From positions 1 through 25,929 of the IMG/VR virus record IMGVR_UViG_3300017727_004965: a stretch of 25,929 nt of DNA; one strand, given 5' to 3'. Shown piece after piece: positions 7,389-15,799 of the stretch. This DNA is from a virus. Numbering within the stretch: the stretch's first letter is position 1; each line of letters starts with the position of its first letter. The position numbers were made by a program, and so were the translations under genes. The notes beneath the pieces are model-generated. The model saw only the letters and a program-made list of their open reading frames with translations. It ran no database searches and was not told the origin of the DNA.

Positions 7389-8026
7389 TGGGTTACAAGA
7401 CACCATATCTAAGATGGATGAATGAACATATCGGTCAAGTATACGATTCAGTAGATGGATTAAAAATGTTAGAACTTGGTAATCAAGTAATTCGTCCGGA
7501 TAAACAAATACGTGAAACTACAGGAAAATTATATTTTACAAATTTAGGATACGAACACACATCAGTTGACTTAAATGGATTAGACGGAGCTCTAATTAAA
7601 GACTTGTCAAAACTCGAAGACTTTGCAGAATACAAAGAACACTTTGACGTAATTACAAATGCCGGAACAATAGAACATGTAGAACCTTTTGAAAAACAAC
7701 ATACTGCTTTTTTAAATGTGCATAATAGTTTGAAGGTTGGAGGTGTTGCAATACATATTGGTCCAGATATTGAATTTACAAAACGAGGACACTGTCAATA
7801 TTACTACGATTTGTCCTTTTGGCACAACATTACAGAGAATTCAGATTACGAGTTTTTAGGAACTACAGAGATATGTAATTGGCGTTTATATGCTGTCAAG
7901 AAGATAGGCAATGGCTTTATAGATGCAGATAATTTGCATTCTAAGATCCATGTATTACCAGGACCTGTAGGCGGCATGTATATAGATGGCGACCATAAAA
8001 AAGATAAAAATAGGCTTAAACAATAA
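7388..8026 (+). CDS. SAM-dependent methyltransferase (second, divergent)
   Basis: Seen: an altered motif I (MLELGNQ, 27-33), HTSVDLNGLDG with the acidic strand-2 residue, FDVITNAGTIEHVE at the motif-II position and SLKVGGVAIHIGP. These are class I methyltransferase landmarks, although the first glycine loop is degenerate. The 212-residue protein ends with a charged tail. It is not a duplicate of the preceding methyltransferase. It probably modifies a sugar or polysaccharide (inference). Coupled by TAATG to the amidotransferase gene. Confidence 0.7.
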   Translation: MGYKTPYLRWMNEHIGQVYDSVDGLKMLELGNQVIRPDKQIRETTGKLYFTNLGYEHTSVDLNGLDGALIKDLSKLEDFAEYKEHFDVITNAGTIEHVEPFEKQHTAFLNVHNSLKVGGVAIHIGPDIEFTKRGHCQYYYDLSFWHNITENSDYEFLGTTEICNWRLYAVKKIGNGFIDADNLHSKIHVLPGPVGGMYIDGDHKKDKNRLKQ

Positions 8027-9357
8027 TGTGCGGATTTGCGGCAACTAATCATAGCGACCCTGTAGCATCTAACAAATACTGTCAGATGCGAGGTCCTGAC
8101 ATGACCACTGTAGAAAAGATTGAAGGTATATGGTATCTTCACAACCTACTACACATAACTGGAGAAGTAACTCCTCAGCCAATTGAAAGCAATAATACTG
8201 TTGCAGTGTTTAATGGTGAAATATACAATTACACAGACTTTGGATCATACAATAGTGACGGTGAATGTATTGTAGACTTATATAATAAACAAGGCGAAAC
8301 ATTTGTAAGATCATTAGATGGCGAGTTTGCTTTATTTTTAGTAGACAACAGTCGGCGCAAACTTATTATTAGCACAGATACTTTTGCTTGTAAACCTCTT
8401 TGGTATGAATTTAAAGGAGGTAAATTTTGTGTTGCAAGTTATAAGAGTCAACTTGAAGGTTTAGGATTTACTAACGGTAAAAAATTGTTTGCAAACAAAA
8501 CACAAGTTTATAATTTAGACACACTTGAATTAGTCCGCGAATATGATAATTTTAAATTTGATATAAGACAGAAAAATGATAGCTTTGATAGATGGTGTGA
8601 TGCGTTTAGTGCAAGTATAAAAAAGCGTACACAAAATACTACACACGGAATGTTCTTAGGACTTAGTAGCGGATTTGACAGTGGTGCTATTGCTTGCGAA
8701 TTAAACAAGCAAGGAGTTGTAGCTACGGGCTACAGTATTGTTAATAATGAAAATCCAGACATAATGAAAGCACGTTTTGATATACTGCCAAGCACAGAAA
8801 GCATAACATTAAGTGTTGAAGAATTTCAAAAATGGAAAAGTGAATTAAGACACAACTGTGAAAACTTTGTATACAACGATGGCCATAGAAATTATGATAT
8901 AAAAGGCGATCAAGCATCTATGGGACTCAGTGCAATATGTAGTAGAGCAAATGCAAACAAGCAAAGAATATATTTTAGTGGACAAGGCGCTGATGAAATA
9001 ATCAGCGACTACGGATTTAATGGCAAGCGTATTTTTAAACACAGTGAGTTTGGTGGAAAGTTTCCAGACACACTTGAAGGGTTTTGGCCATGGCATAGTT
9101 TCTGGGACGGTACACAAATACAGTATCTAAACAAAGAAGAATATGTTGCTGGACACTTTGGCATAGAAACACGTTACCCATTTTTAGACAAACAATTAGT
9201 GCAAGAATTTTTATGGCTTAAACCAGAACTTAAAAATAGCAAATATAAAAGTTGCCTTGCTGAATATCTTACACGCAATAATTTTCCTTTTGAAGATAAA
9301 GAAAAGCGTGGCTTTAATGTAGTAGCAAAAGGAAAAAAGAAGAAGAGTGTACAATGA
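8026..9357 (+). CDS. AsnB-like glutamine-dependent amidotransferase
   Basis: Class II glutamine amidotransferase fused to an ATP-pyrophosphatase synthetase domain, as in asparagine synthetase B. Seen: N-terminal nucleophile Cys2 (MCGF), RGPD (22-25), VFNGEIYNY (61-69), the PP-loop LSSGFDS (213-219; family SGGxDS), SGQGADEI and IETRYPFLD. It has 443 residues against ~550 in E. coli AsnB. Homologues in O-antigen clusters (WbpS type) amidate uronic acids, which would suit the nucleotide-sugar dehydrogenase upstream; plain asparagine synthesis is the alternative. Both active sites look intact. Confidence 0.85.
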   Translation: MCGFAATNHSDPVASNKYCQMRGPDMTTVEKIEGIWYLHNLLHITGEVTPQPIESNNTVAVFNGEIYNYTDFGSYNSDGECIVDLYNKQGETFVRSLDGEFALFLVDNSRRKLIISTDTFACKPLWYEFKGGKFCVASYKSQLEGLGFTNGKKLFANKTQVYNLDTLELVREYDNFKFDIRQKNDSFDRWCDAFSASIKKRTQNTTHGMFLGLSSGFDSGAIACELNKQGVVATGYSIVNNENPDIMKARFDILPSTESITLSVEEFQKWKSELRHNCENFVYNDGHRNYDIKGDQASMGLSAICSRANANKQRIYFSGQGADEIISDYGFNGKRIFKHSEFGGKFPDTLEGFWPWHSFWDGTQIQYLNKEEYVAGHFGIETRYPFLDKQLVQEFLWLKPELKNSKYKSCLAEYLTRNNFPFEDKEKRGFNVVAKGKKKKSVQ

Positions 9358-10007
9358 GTATTGAAGGAAAAATTTATGTAGTAATTGCAGGCAACAAACG
9401 TTTCAAACCATATGTTGATTATGCAGTAAAGTCAAGTGCAATAGCAGGTTACACAACTAAAGTTTATGACTTAGGTGACCTTGGATATGGAATGCCATTC
9501 ACAGGAAAAGTTGGCAATGAACGCAATGCTAAAATACCATGCAAGCCTGAAATAATACAACATGCAATGAAAACAATTGCACCTGGAGATTGGATAGCAT
9601 GGTGTGACGCCGATGCAGTAATCAAAAAACGTTTTGATGAAATAAAAGGAATGTACGACATAGGCGTTACTATGCGACAACCTAAAGCATCACCACATGA
9701 TATGCCAATTAATGCTGGCATAGTGTTTTGTTGTAAAACACCTAAAATGGAAGCGTTCCTTGAAGAATGGGTAAGACGTTGCCAAGAAGCAGATAGCGAT
9801 CAAGCAGTACTCAACAGCTTAATACCTCTTACACAAAAAGACTACAATAAAATGGTATACAATAAAGAACCAGAAGTTGCAGTACGTGTTTGGAAATGTT
9901 GGGACTACAACAATTTTTATTTTAAGAAAAATCAAAGTCATTGTAAATTTATTCATTACAAATCAAAGTTCAGATGGAGACATCCGACAGGAGAAATAAT
10001 AGAATGA
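9354..10007 (+). CDS. GT-A glycosyltransferase with DxD motif
   Basis: Predicted nucleotide-diphospho-sugar transferase. Seen: a DxD metal site in WCDADAVI (DAD at 85-87), INAGIVFCCKT (strand plus acceptor loop), SDQAVLN, and a C-terminal KFIHYKSKFRWRH that would close the donor site. The 217 residues are close to the minimal catalytic domain. Starts at an ATGA overlap with the amidotransferase gene and ends the same way into the epimerase. Donor and acceptor unknown. Confidence 0.75.
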   Translation: MSIEGKIYVVIAGNKRFKPYVDYAVKSSAIAGYTTKVYDLGDLGYGMPFTGKVGNERNAKIPCKPEIIQHAMKTIAPGDWIAWCDADAVIKKRFDEIKGMYDIGVTMRQPKASPHDMPINAGIVFCCKTPKMEAFLEEWVRRCQEADSDQAVLNSLIPLTQKDYNKMVYNKEPEVAVRVWKCWDYNNFYFKKNQSHCKFIHYKSKFRWRHPTGEIIE

Positions 10008-10873
10008 AAGTAATAGTTACAGGAGCAACAGGATACATAGGAAGTCACGTATGTAAGTTACTTGCAGAACATGGACATACAGTACATGGATTTGATATAA
10101 ACTTACATGGTGAGTATAATGATGTAAGTGCATACTGTGACACATTTACTATACAAGATATTACCGACAAATTTATACACGGACATGCAGATGCAATTGT
10201 ACATTTAGCAGGACGCAGTGTAGTTCCACAAAGTTTAAAAGAGCCTTCAGAATATTATCGTGTAAACACAATGGGCACCCGTAACTTACTACAAAGAATG
10301 ACTTCAGACAATTTTATTTTTGCAGGCACAAGTAGCAGTTGGGAAATGGCTTCTCCGTATGCACGAAGTAAAGTAGGTGCAGAAGATATTATAAAAGAAA
10401 AAGCAAACGGATATACAATTTTTAGATTTTTTAATGTAAGCGGCACAGACGGTATACATAGACAATTAGGTCCTGCTTCTCATTTAATTAGGGTGGCTGC
10501 AATGGCTGCGGCAAAGAAAATCAAAGCCCTAACAATATATGGTACTGACTACGACACAAGAGATGGCACATGCATTAGGGATTATGTACACGTATTAGAT
10601 CTTGCAAATGCAATAGTAAAAGCAGTTGAAACAGGTCCTATGAATACCCCATATGAATGCTTAGGTAGCAAGCAAGGATGGACTGTAAGAGAAGTTATTA
10701 AAACAATGAAGGAAGTTACTGGCGTTAACTTTGATGTTTTAGAAGGAGAAAGACGCTTAGGTGATAGTGTAGCAAATACAGTAGACACACTTAGTGACTA
10801 TATTACTCTTACTAAAACTATAGAGGATATGTGTATAGATCAATATAAACTTGAAATATCACGAAACAGTTAA
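10004..10873 (+). CDS. NAD-dependent sugar epimerase, GalE-type
   Basis: Extended short-chain dehydrogenase/reductase; GalE interconverts UDP-glucose/UDP-galactose and their N-acetyl forms. Seen: TGATGYIGSH (Rossmann), HLAG, AGTSSSWEM with the catalytic serine region, SPYARSK with the Tyr-x3-Lys pair, and the GalE-specific run LTIYGTDYDTRDGT.IRDYVHVLDLA. It has 289 residues against 338 in E. coli, with the shortening spread along the protein. I chose the ATG at 10004 because it overlaps the preceding stop (ATGA) and begins directly at the Rossmann strand MKVIVTG. Confidence 0.85.
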   Translation: MKVIVTGATGYIGSHVCKLLAEHGHTVHGFDINLHGEYNDVSAYCDTFTIQDITDKFIHGHADAIVHLAGRSVVPQSLKEPSEYYRVNTMGTRNLLQRMTSDNFIFAGTSSSWEMASPYARSKVGAEDIIKEKANGYTIFRFFNVSGTDGIHRQLGPASHLIRVAAMAAAKKIKALTIYGTDYDTRDGTCIRDYVHVLDLANAIVKAVETGPMNTPYECLGSKQGWTVREVIKTMKEVTGVNFDVLEGERRLGDSVANTVDTLSDYITLTKTIEDMCIDQYKLEISRNS

Positions 10874-10888
10874 TGCATAAAGTACGTA

Positions 10889-10896
10889 TATAAATA
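10889..10896 (+). promoter_or_regulatory. T4-type late promoter candidate (TATAAATA)
   Basis: An exact match to the T4 late -10 box lies in a 28-base intergenic gap, 5 bases before the ATG at 10902. With normal spacing, transcription would start at about the ATG. A near-identical arrangement precedes the structural gene at 25765. It is a short AT-rich motif in an AT-rich genome, so chance is possible. Confidence 0.4.
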
Positions 10897-10901
10897 TTAT
10901 T

Positions 10902-11675
10902 ATGAAAGTAGTGTTGGTTACAGGCGGATTCGATCCTTTACACAGTGGGCATATTGCTTACTTTAATGAGGCCAAAAAACTTGGCGATAAACTTGTTGTA
11001 GGCGTTAATAGTGATGCTTGGTTAGCTCGTAAAAAAGGAAAACCATTTATGCCTTTTGAAGAACGCATTGCAATTATAGGTGCATTAGATGTTGTAGACG
11101 ATGTAACATTTGTAATGAACGACGATAAATTTGACGATGCTGGTGGAGCAATTTTCCATATGTTAAGTACAAACAGCCGCGATATAGAAATTATATTTGC
11201 CAACGGTGGCGATCGTAAAGAAGGTAATGTACCAGAAGAAAAAACATTCGGTGACCATCCAAATGTAAAATTTGTATACGGTGTAGGCGGAAACAATAAA
11301 AAGAATAGTAGTAGTTGGATATTACGAGAATGGAGTCATCCTACAACAAAACGTGCATGGGGCGCATATACAGTTTTAGATCAAGGTGAAGGATGGCTTA
11401 CTAAACAACTTGCATTTAGTGTTGGTAAAGCATTAAGTGACCAAAGACATTTTAAACGTTCTGAGCATTGGCATGTAGTAGAAGGTTCAATAAGAATGGA
11501 TCTTGAATATGCTAATGGCGGCAAAGCGATGATTACTGTTGGAGCTGGACAAAGTTTTGATATTCCTGTAGGTACATGGCACAAAGCAACTAATGTAGGT
11601 GACAATGTTGCGAAAGTAATAGAAGTTTGGTTAGGTGAAGAACTGACTGAAGAAGATATAGAAAGAAGAGATTGA
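10902..11675 (+). CDS. Cytidylyltransferase-like domain fused to a mannose-6-P isomerase-type cupin
   Basis: Two domains. Residues 1-~140 are a small nucleotidyltransferase of the TagD/HldE-C type: GGFDPLHSGH (8-17, the HxGH site) and a late NSSSW motif near 135-139. Residues ~150-257 are a cupin of the kind at the C-terminus of type II phosphomannose isomerase/ManC: WGAYTVL, QRHFKRSEHW (Q181, H183, E188, H189), IPVGTWH (H227), VIEVWLGE and EEDIERRD. Such a fusion could isomerise and activate a sugar or polyol phosphate, but the substrate is unknown. No convincing ribosome binding site precedes the ATG; only the TATAAATA box lies just upstream. Confidence 0.75.
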   Translation: MKVVLVTGGFDPLHSGHIAYFNEAKKLGDKLVVGVNSDAWLARKKGKPFMPFEERIAIIGALDVVDDVTFVMNDDKFDDAGGAIFHMLSTNSRDIEIIFANGGDRKEGNVPEEKTFGDHPNVKFVYGVGGNNKKNSSSWILREWSHPTTKRAWGAYTVLDQGEGWLTKQLAFSVGKALSDQRHFKRSEHWHVVEGSIRMDLEYANGGKAMITVGAGQSFDIPVGTWHKATNVGDNVAKVIEVWLGEELTEEDIERRD

Positions 11676-12355
11676 TGAAAGTATTTGTAGGATATGATAC
11701 TCGCGAAGATATGGCTTACCAAGTTTGTAAGCATAGTATTATTGCAAGGAATAAAGATGTTGATGTACGTCCATTAAAACAACAGGAACTAAGAGATGCA
11801 GGTTGGTATACACGACCTTTAGATAAACTTGCGTCAACTGAATTTACGTTTACACGTTTCCTTATCCCTGAACTAACAAACTTTACAGGTTGGGCAGTGT
11901 TCATGGACAGTGACATGATCCTTACAACAGATATTAAAGAATTATTTGATCAAGCAGACGACAAGTACGCAGTAATGTGTGTGCAACATGATTATAAAGT
12001 AACTGAAACAACAAAAATGGATGGACAGAAACAAACCATCTATCCACGTAAAAACTGGAGTTCAATGGTACTATGGAACTGCGGACATCCAAGCAATAGA
12101 GTTGTTACACAAGACTTTGTAAACGATCAAGAACTTAACGGTGCATATATGCATAGGTTTAGTTGGTTAAAAGATGAAGAAATAGGTAGTATAGATCATA
12201 CATGGAACTACTTAGTAGGTGTGTATGATGATATTGAAAAACCTAAACTAATACACTATACCGAAGGTGGCCCTTGGTTTGAAAACTATAGAGACTGCGA
12301 GTTTCATGCTGAATGGAAAACAGAATTATTTAATATGATGGAAGACGAAGTATGA
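11675..12355 (+). CDS. GT8-like glycosyltransferase
   Basis: Predicted GT-A glycosyltransferase. Seen: MKVFVGYDTREDMAYQV (the N-terminal strand common to GT8-like phage enzymes), TRFLIPEL, DxD in VFMDSDMIL (78-80), SSMVLWNCGH and the C-terminal HYTEGGPWF. It has 226 residues. I chose the ATG at 11675, which overlaps the preceding stop by one base (TGATG), over the TTG at 11672. Coupled to the next gene by ATGA. Substrates unknown. Confidence 0.75.
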   Translation: MKVFVGYDTREDMAYQVCKHSIIARNKDVDVRPLKQQELRDAGWYTRPLDKLASTEFTFTRFLIPELTNFTGWAVFMDSDMILTTDIKELFDQADDKYAVMCVQHDYKVTETTKMDGQKQTIYPRKNWSSMVLWNCGHPSNRVVTQDFVNDQELNGAYMHRFSWLKDEEIGSIDHTWNYLVGVYDDIEKPKLIHYTEGGPWFENYRDCEFHAEWKTELFNMMEDEV

Positions 12356-13176
12356 ATAAAACAAAGCTGAAAGATAAGTTTTTAGCTATTGATGAACATG
12401 ACGCTATTGTGCAAAACTTAGCTGAAAGTGTAGCAGTAGAGTGGCTACACCATTACAAGCAATTAAAGGATCATGATCCAAAAATTCCTGTAATCTTTAG
12501 GAGCATGGCACAGCGTAAAACAGTAAGACTATGTGTACAACAAGAAAGACCGTACTATTACATTGACACAGGTTACTTAGGTAACATGGAAAAACGCAAA
12601 GACTGGCATCGTGTTGTTAACAGCGGAATGCAACATAGCGAAATAAATTGGACAGTGCCTGCAGATAGATTTGAACGATTAGCAGAAAACAAAGAATACT
12701 TGCCGTTTAAAGGTTGGCGCAAACATGGCGGACCAATATTGTTGGTTACTCCATCTGACAAGCCTTGCTTGTTTTATGGTATTAACAGAGATGAATGGTT
12801 AGAAGAAACATTAACAGAATTAAAAAAATATACAGATAGAAAAATAATAGTAAGAGACAAGGTTATGAGACGAGCCCGAATTGGTGACGGTAGTCTGTAT
12901 AATCAATTGGAGCATGAGAATGTACATGCAGTTGTAACGTACAACAGCATAGCGGCAACAGAATCTATAGGATTTGGTGTGCCAGCATTTACACTTGCAC
13001 CAAACGCGGCTGACTACTTTTGCGAAAAGGATTTAAGCAAAATAGAAAGTCCTAAATACGCAGAACCAGACGAAGTAAGACAATGGCAACATTGGTTAGC
13101 TTATTGTCAATATACTCCTTTCGAACTTTCAGATGGAACTGCATTTAGATTAATAAAGGAGTATAATTTAAAATGA
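12352..13176 (+). CDS. GT-B-like polysaccharide protein, paralogue 1 of 3
   Basis: This 274-residue protein shares an architecture with the proteins at 13173 and 14943. An ILLVTPSDKP strand starts the C-terminal half, then TDRKIIVRDK, a VVTYNSIAATESIGFGVPAF segment (a GT-B-like donor-site helix, here beginning N-S), and a tail of the form W..WLAYCQYTPFELSDGTAFR. This resembles the C-terminal donor-binding half of capsule/LPS GT-B transferases (Capsule_synth type, which includes the KpsC/KpsS Kdo transferases). The family is inferred from pattern only. ATGA couplings on both sides. Confidence 0.5.
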   Translation: MNKTKLKDKFLAIDEHDAIVQNLAESVAVEWLHHYKQLKDHDPKIPVIFRSMAQRKTVRLCVQQERPYYYIDTGYLGNMEKRKDWHRVVNSGMQHSEINWTVPADRFERLAENKEYLPFKGWRKHGGPILLVTPSDKPCLFYGINRDEWLEETLTELKKYTDRKIIVRDKVMRRARIGDGSLYNQLEHENVHAVVTYNSIAATESIGFGVPAFTLAPNAADYFCEKDLSKIESPKYAEPDEVRQWQHWLAYCQYTPFELSDGTAFRLIKEYNLK

Positions 13177-14114
13177 GTATTAAGGTAGCATCATATTTAA
13201 TGGGCATACCTCCGGGAAATAAAAACCCCGAGAAGCCAAAGATAATTGTAAACTTTATCGAAGGTGTATGGAAGACTGGAGACACAGGTGAAATAGTATG
13301 TGACTATGATCCTATCGATGCAGACGTTGCTGTTGTACAAGGATTTGTACACCCAGACAGCAAACCAGGCAAGCATTTACAACTACGAAAAAATGTTTTT
13401 GAAAAACAAGCCAGAGAAGGCAAACGTAGTATTATTGTAGATAGCAATTTGTTTTTGTACAGAGATCCTGACAACCGAAGAGGTTATCTACGCTATAGCT
13501 ATGACGGTATTTTTCCTAACACTGGCGAGTATTGTAATGAAGATCCAGATCCTGCACGTTGGGGCAAAGTTGGCGCTGACTTAGGAATGAGATTGCAACC
13601 ATACAAAAAAGGAAGTCCATCAGCACAATATATTCTTATTTGTTGTCAACGTGACGGTGGTTGGAGCATGAACGGTTCTCCATTATTACCATGGTTGGTT
13701 AAAACTATTACGCACATTAAGAAGTACAGTGACCGTCCTATTCGAATTAGATTTCACCCAGGTGACAAAAGACAACTCGAACATAAGAGAGCATTGTCCA
13801 GATATCGAATACCAAACGTAAGTATATCACACCACGAGAATATTATGCAAGATTTTGCAACTGCTTATTGTGTGATAAATTTTAATAGTAGTCCTACAGT
13901 GGCAGCGGCAATTGAAGGCATTCCTACATTTGTTTTAGATCCTGCACGTAGTCAAGCGGCAGAAGTATCGCATACTAAGTTAGAACATTTAGAAAACTTG
14001 CAAGATTTTGATAGAGAAAAATGGGTTCATAAAATGGCACAAATGCATTGGACATTAGACGAACTTAAAGACGGAACAGCATGGAGGCATCTAAGAAAAT
14101 GGGCGATCAAGTAA
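13173..14114 (+). CDS. GT-B-like polysaccharide protein, paralogue 2 of 3
   Basis: 313 residues. Paralogue of the flanking proteins: YILICCQRDGG strand, SDRPIRIRFHPGDKRQLEH, CVINFNSSPTVAAAIEGIPTFVLD, and the tail W.HKMAQMHWTLDELKDGTAWRHL. The N-terminal half (YLMGIPPGNK..., ADVAVVQGF) looks like the acceptor-side domain and is more complete than in paralogue 1. The RPIRIRFHP and S-S-P...A...G.P pattern is what GT-B enzymes of the capsule-synthesis type use for the nucleotide. No DxD is present, as expected for GT-B. Preceded by AAAGGAG at about 13154-13160. Confidence 0.55.
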   Translation: MSIKVASYLMGIPPGNKNPEKPKIIVNFIEGVWKTGDTGEIVCDYDPIDADVAVVQGFVHPDSKPGKHLQLRKNVFEKQAREGKRSIIVDSNLFLYRDPDNRRGYLRYSYDGIFPNTGEYCNEDPDPARWGKVGADLGMRLQPYKKGSPSAQYILICCQRDGGWSMNGSPLLPWLVKTITHIKKYSDRPIRIRFHPGDKRQLEHKRALSRYRIPNVSISHHENIMQDFATAYCVINFNSSPTVAAAIEGIPTFVLDPARSQAAEVSHTKLEHLENLQDFDREKWVHKMAQMHWTLDELKDGTAWRHLRKWAIK

Positions 14115-14953
14115 CAGTACTAACTACGTTTCATCAACCAGGATTAGAAACATACGGACAGCGATTCTTAGATAGTTTTGCAGAACGTGTTGACAATAGA
14201 ATTAAATTGTTAGTGTATGCAGAAGATTGTACTCCTGTAAATCCTAACCCAGAGCAAATTACAATTTTAGATGCAAAAGAAGCATTGCCTAAACTTGTAG
14301 CATTTAAAGAGCGTTGGGGCAATGTACCTAAGGCAAACGGCAAGCCTCCACCTGATATTGTTGCACGTAGACCACGCGATCATCACAAAGAATTTAAGTG
14401 GGATGCTGTACGCTTCGCTAATAAAACTTATGCTGTGTATGACGCTGTACAACGCTCTAAGAGCTGGTGTGTGTGGATGGACGCCGACACTTATGTACAC
14501 AGTGATTGGACATACGAACAGTTTATGAGTTTGCTTCCTAATAATGCATGGATTACATATGTTGGCAGAGGCAAAGGATCACAGACATGGCCAGAGTGTG
14601 GATTTTATGGATTGAATCTAAATCATCCAGTGTGCCATGAATTTATCAAAGAGTTTGAAAGGATGTATGAAGATGCCGATAATGGTATATTTACATTGGA
14701 AGAATGGCATGACAGTTATGTGTTTGGACACATACTTAACAATATGAAAAAAGACTTCCCCACAGTACACGACTACAGTGAAAACATTTATGTTACTACT
14801 GCTAAAACTGGTGGAGGTGGACATCCGCTAATCAACGGTCCTTTAGGACAATGGATCGATCACATGAAAGGTGGTCGTAAGAAAACTGGTAAAAGTAACG
14901 TTGCCAAAGACCTTATGGGCGATAGAAAAGAAGCATATTGGAATGAAGTTTAG
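14099..14953 (+). CDS. GT-A glycosyltransferase inserted among the GT-B-like paralogues
   Basis: Predicted glycosyltransferase, 284 residues. Seen: VTVLTTFHQPGLETYGQRFLDS at the N-terminus (a start-of-domain strand followed by acceptor loop), DxD in WMDADTYVHSDW (128-130), ECGFYGLN, HDSYVFGHIL, and a conserved tail HPLIN..LGQWIDHMKGGRKKTGKS. I chose the ATG at 14099, just before the first strand; an in-frame ATG at 14081 would add six residues. It overlaps the previous gene by 16 bases and the next by 11. Confidence 0.7.
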   Translation: MGDQVTVLTTFHQPGLETYGQRFLDSFAERVDNRIKLLVYAEDCTPVNPNPEQITILDAKEALPKLVAFKERWGNVPKANGKPPPDIVARRPRDHHKEFKWDAVRFANKTYAVYDAVQRSKSWCVWMDADTYVHSDWTYEQFMSLLPNNAWITYVGRGKGSQTWPECGFYGLNLNHPVCHEFIKEFERMYEDADNGIFTLEEWHDSYVFGHILNNMKKDFPTVHDYSENIYVTTAKTGGGGHPLINGPLGQWIDHMKGGRKKTGKSNVAKDLMGDRKEAYWNEV

Positions 14954-15785
14954 TCTCTGGACAGATTATGGCGCACTTAATAGTAAACCAATTTTTGACG
15001 CTTTTGCAAATAGTCTTGTGGACGCTGGTCACAGTGTTGTTTATAACAGTTCTACTGCCGATGTTAATGTTATTTGGAGTGTGCTGTGGAACGGCAGGAT
15101 GGCTCGAAACAAAGAAATTTGGAGCCAGAATAAACCAACCATAGTACTCGAAGTAGGTGGAATAAATAGAGGTGTTACTTGGAAAGTAGGGCTTAATGGA
15201 ATCAATCGCGATGCTTATTTTGGTCCCAGTAATAATAATAGTGATCGTTGCAATGATCTTGGGCTATTATTAAAACCCTGGCGCACTGAAGGCAAATATA
15301 TTCTTATATGTGGACAACACGATAAAAGTTTACAATGGCAAGAAATGCCACGTATGAGCAATTGGTTCTTAGATACCTACGATCAAATACGCAAAGTAAC
15401 AGACAGACCTATACTATTTAGACCACACCCACGCTGTAGATTAGAACACATAGAACGCGGACTAAGACACGTAGAACGACAGGAGCCAATAAAACTTGAC
15501 AATACTTACGACGACTTTGATATGGTGTTTGATAATGTCTGGGCTACTTTCAGCCATAGCTCTAATCCGGGGATTCACAGCGTTATCAATGGTGTTCCTG
15601 CTTTTGTTAGCCCTCACAGTCTTGCTTACGATGTCGGTAACGACATAGACTTTTTTCACGACATAGAAGATCCATTAATGCCGGATCGAACACAATGGCT
15701 AAACGACTACGCTCATACCGAGTATACAATTGAAGAAATATCTCAGGGTATCCCACTTAAACACTTGACAGATAAGTTAATCTAA
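14943..15785 (+). CDS. GT-B-like polysaccharide protein, paralogue 3 of 3
   Basis: 280 residues from the ATG at 14943, which begins at the first beta strand (MKFSLWTDYG) and overlaps the previous stop by 11 bases. An upstream in-frame ATG at 14871 would put 24 extra residues inside the preceding gene and is less likely. Shares with paralogues 1 and 2: YILICGQHDKS, TDRPILFRPHPRCRLEH, VWATFSHSSNPGIHSVINGVPAF and the tail W.NDYAHTEYTIEEISQGIPLKHL. Last gene of the sugar island; the next gene has its own promoter. Confidence 0.55.
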   Translation: MKFSLWTDYGALNSKPIFDAFANSLVDAGHSVVYNSSTADVNVIWSVLWNGRMARNKEIWSQNKPTIVLEVGGINRGVTWKVGLNGINRDAYFGPSNNNSDRCNDLGLLLKPWRTEGKYILICGQHDKSLQWQEMPRMSNWFLDTYDQIRKVTDRPILFRPHPRCRLEHIERGLRHVERQEPIKLDNTYDDFDMVFDNVWATFSHSSNPGIHSVINGVPAFVSPHSLAYDVGNDIDFFHDIEDPLMPDRTQWLNDYAHTEYTIEEISQGIPLKHLTDKLI

Positions 15786-15793
15786 GTTATAAT
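15765..15793 (+). promoter_or_regulatory. Consensus sigma70-type promoter
   Basis: TTGACA (15765-15770), 17-base spacer, TATAAT (15788-15793): a perfect match in both hexamers and in spacing. The -35 lies inside the end of the preceding gene. The predicted start of transcription, 6-7 bases after the -10, falls on or next to the ATG at 15800. Likely a host-polymerase early promoter for the downstream gene and uvsW. Confidence 0.8.
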
Positions 15794-15799
15794 AAACTT

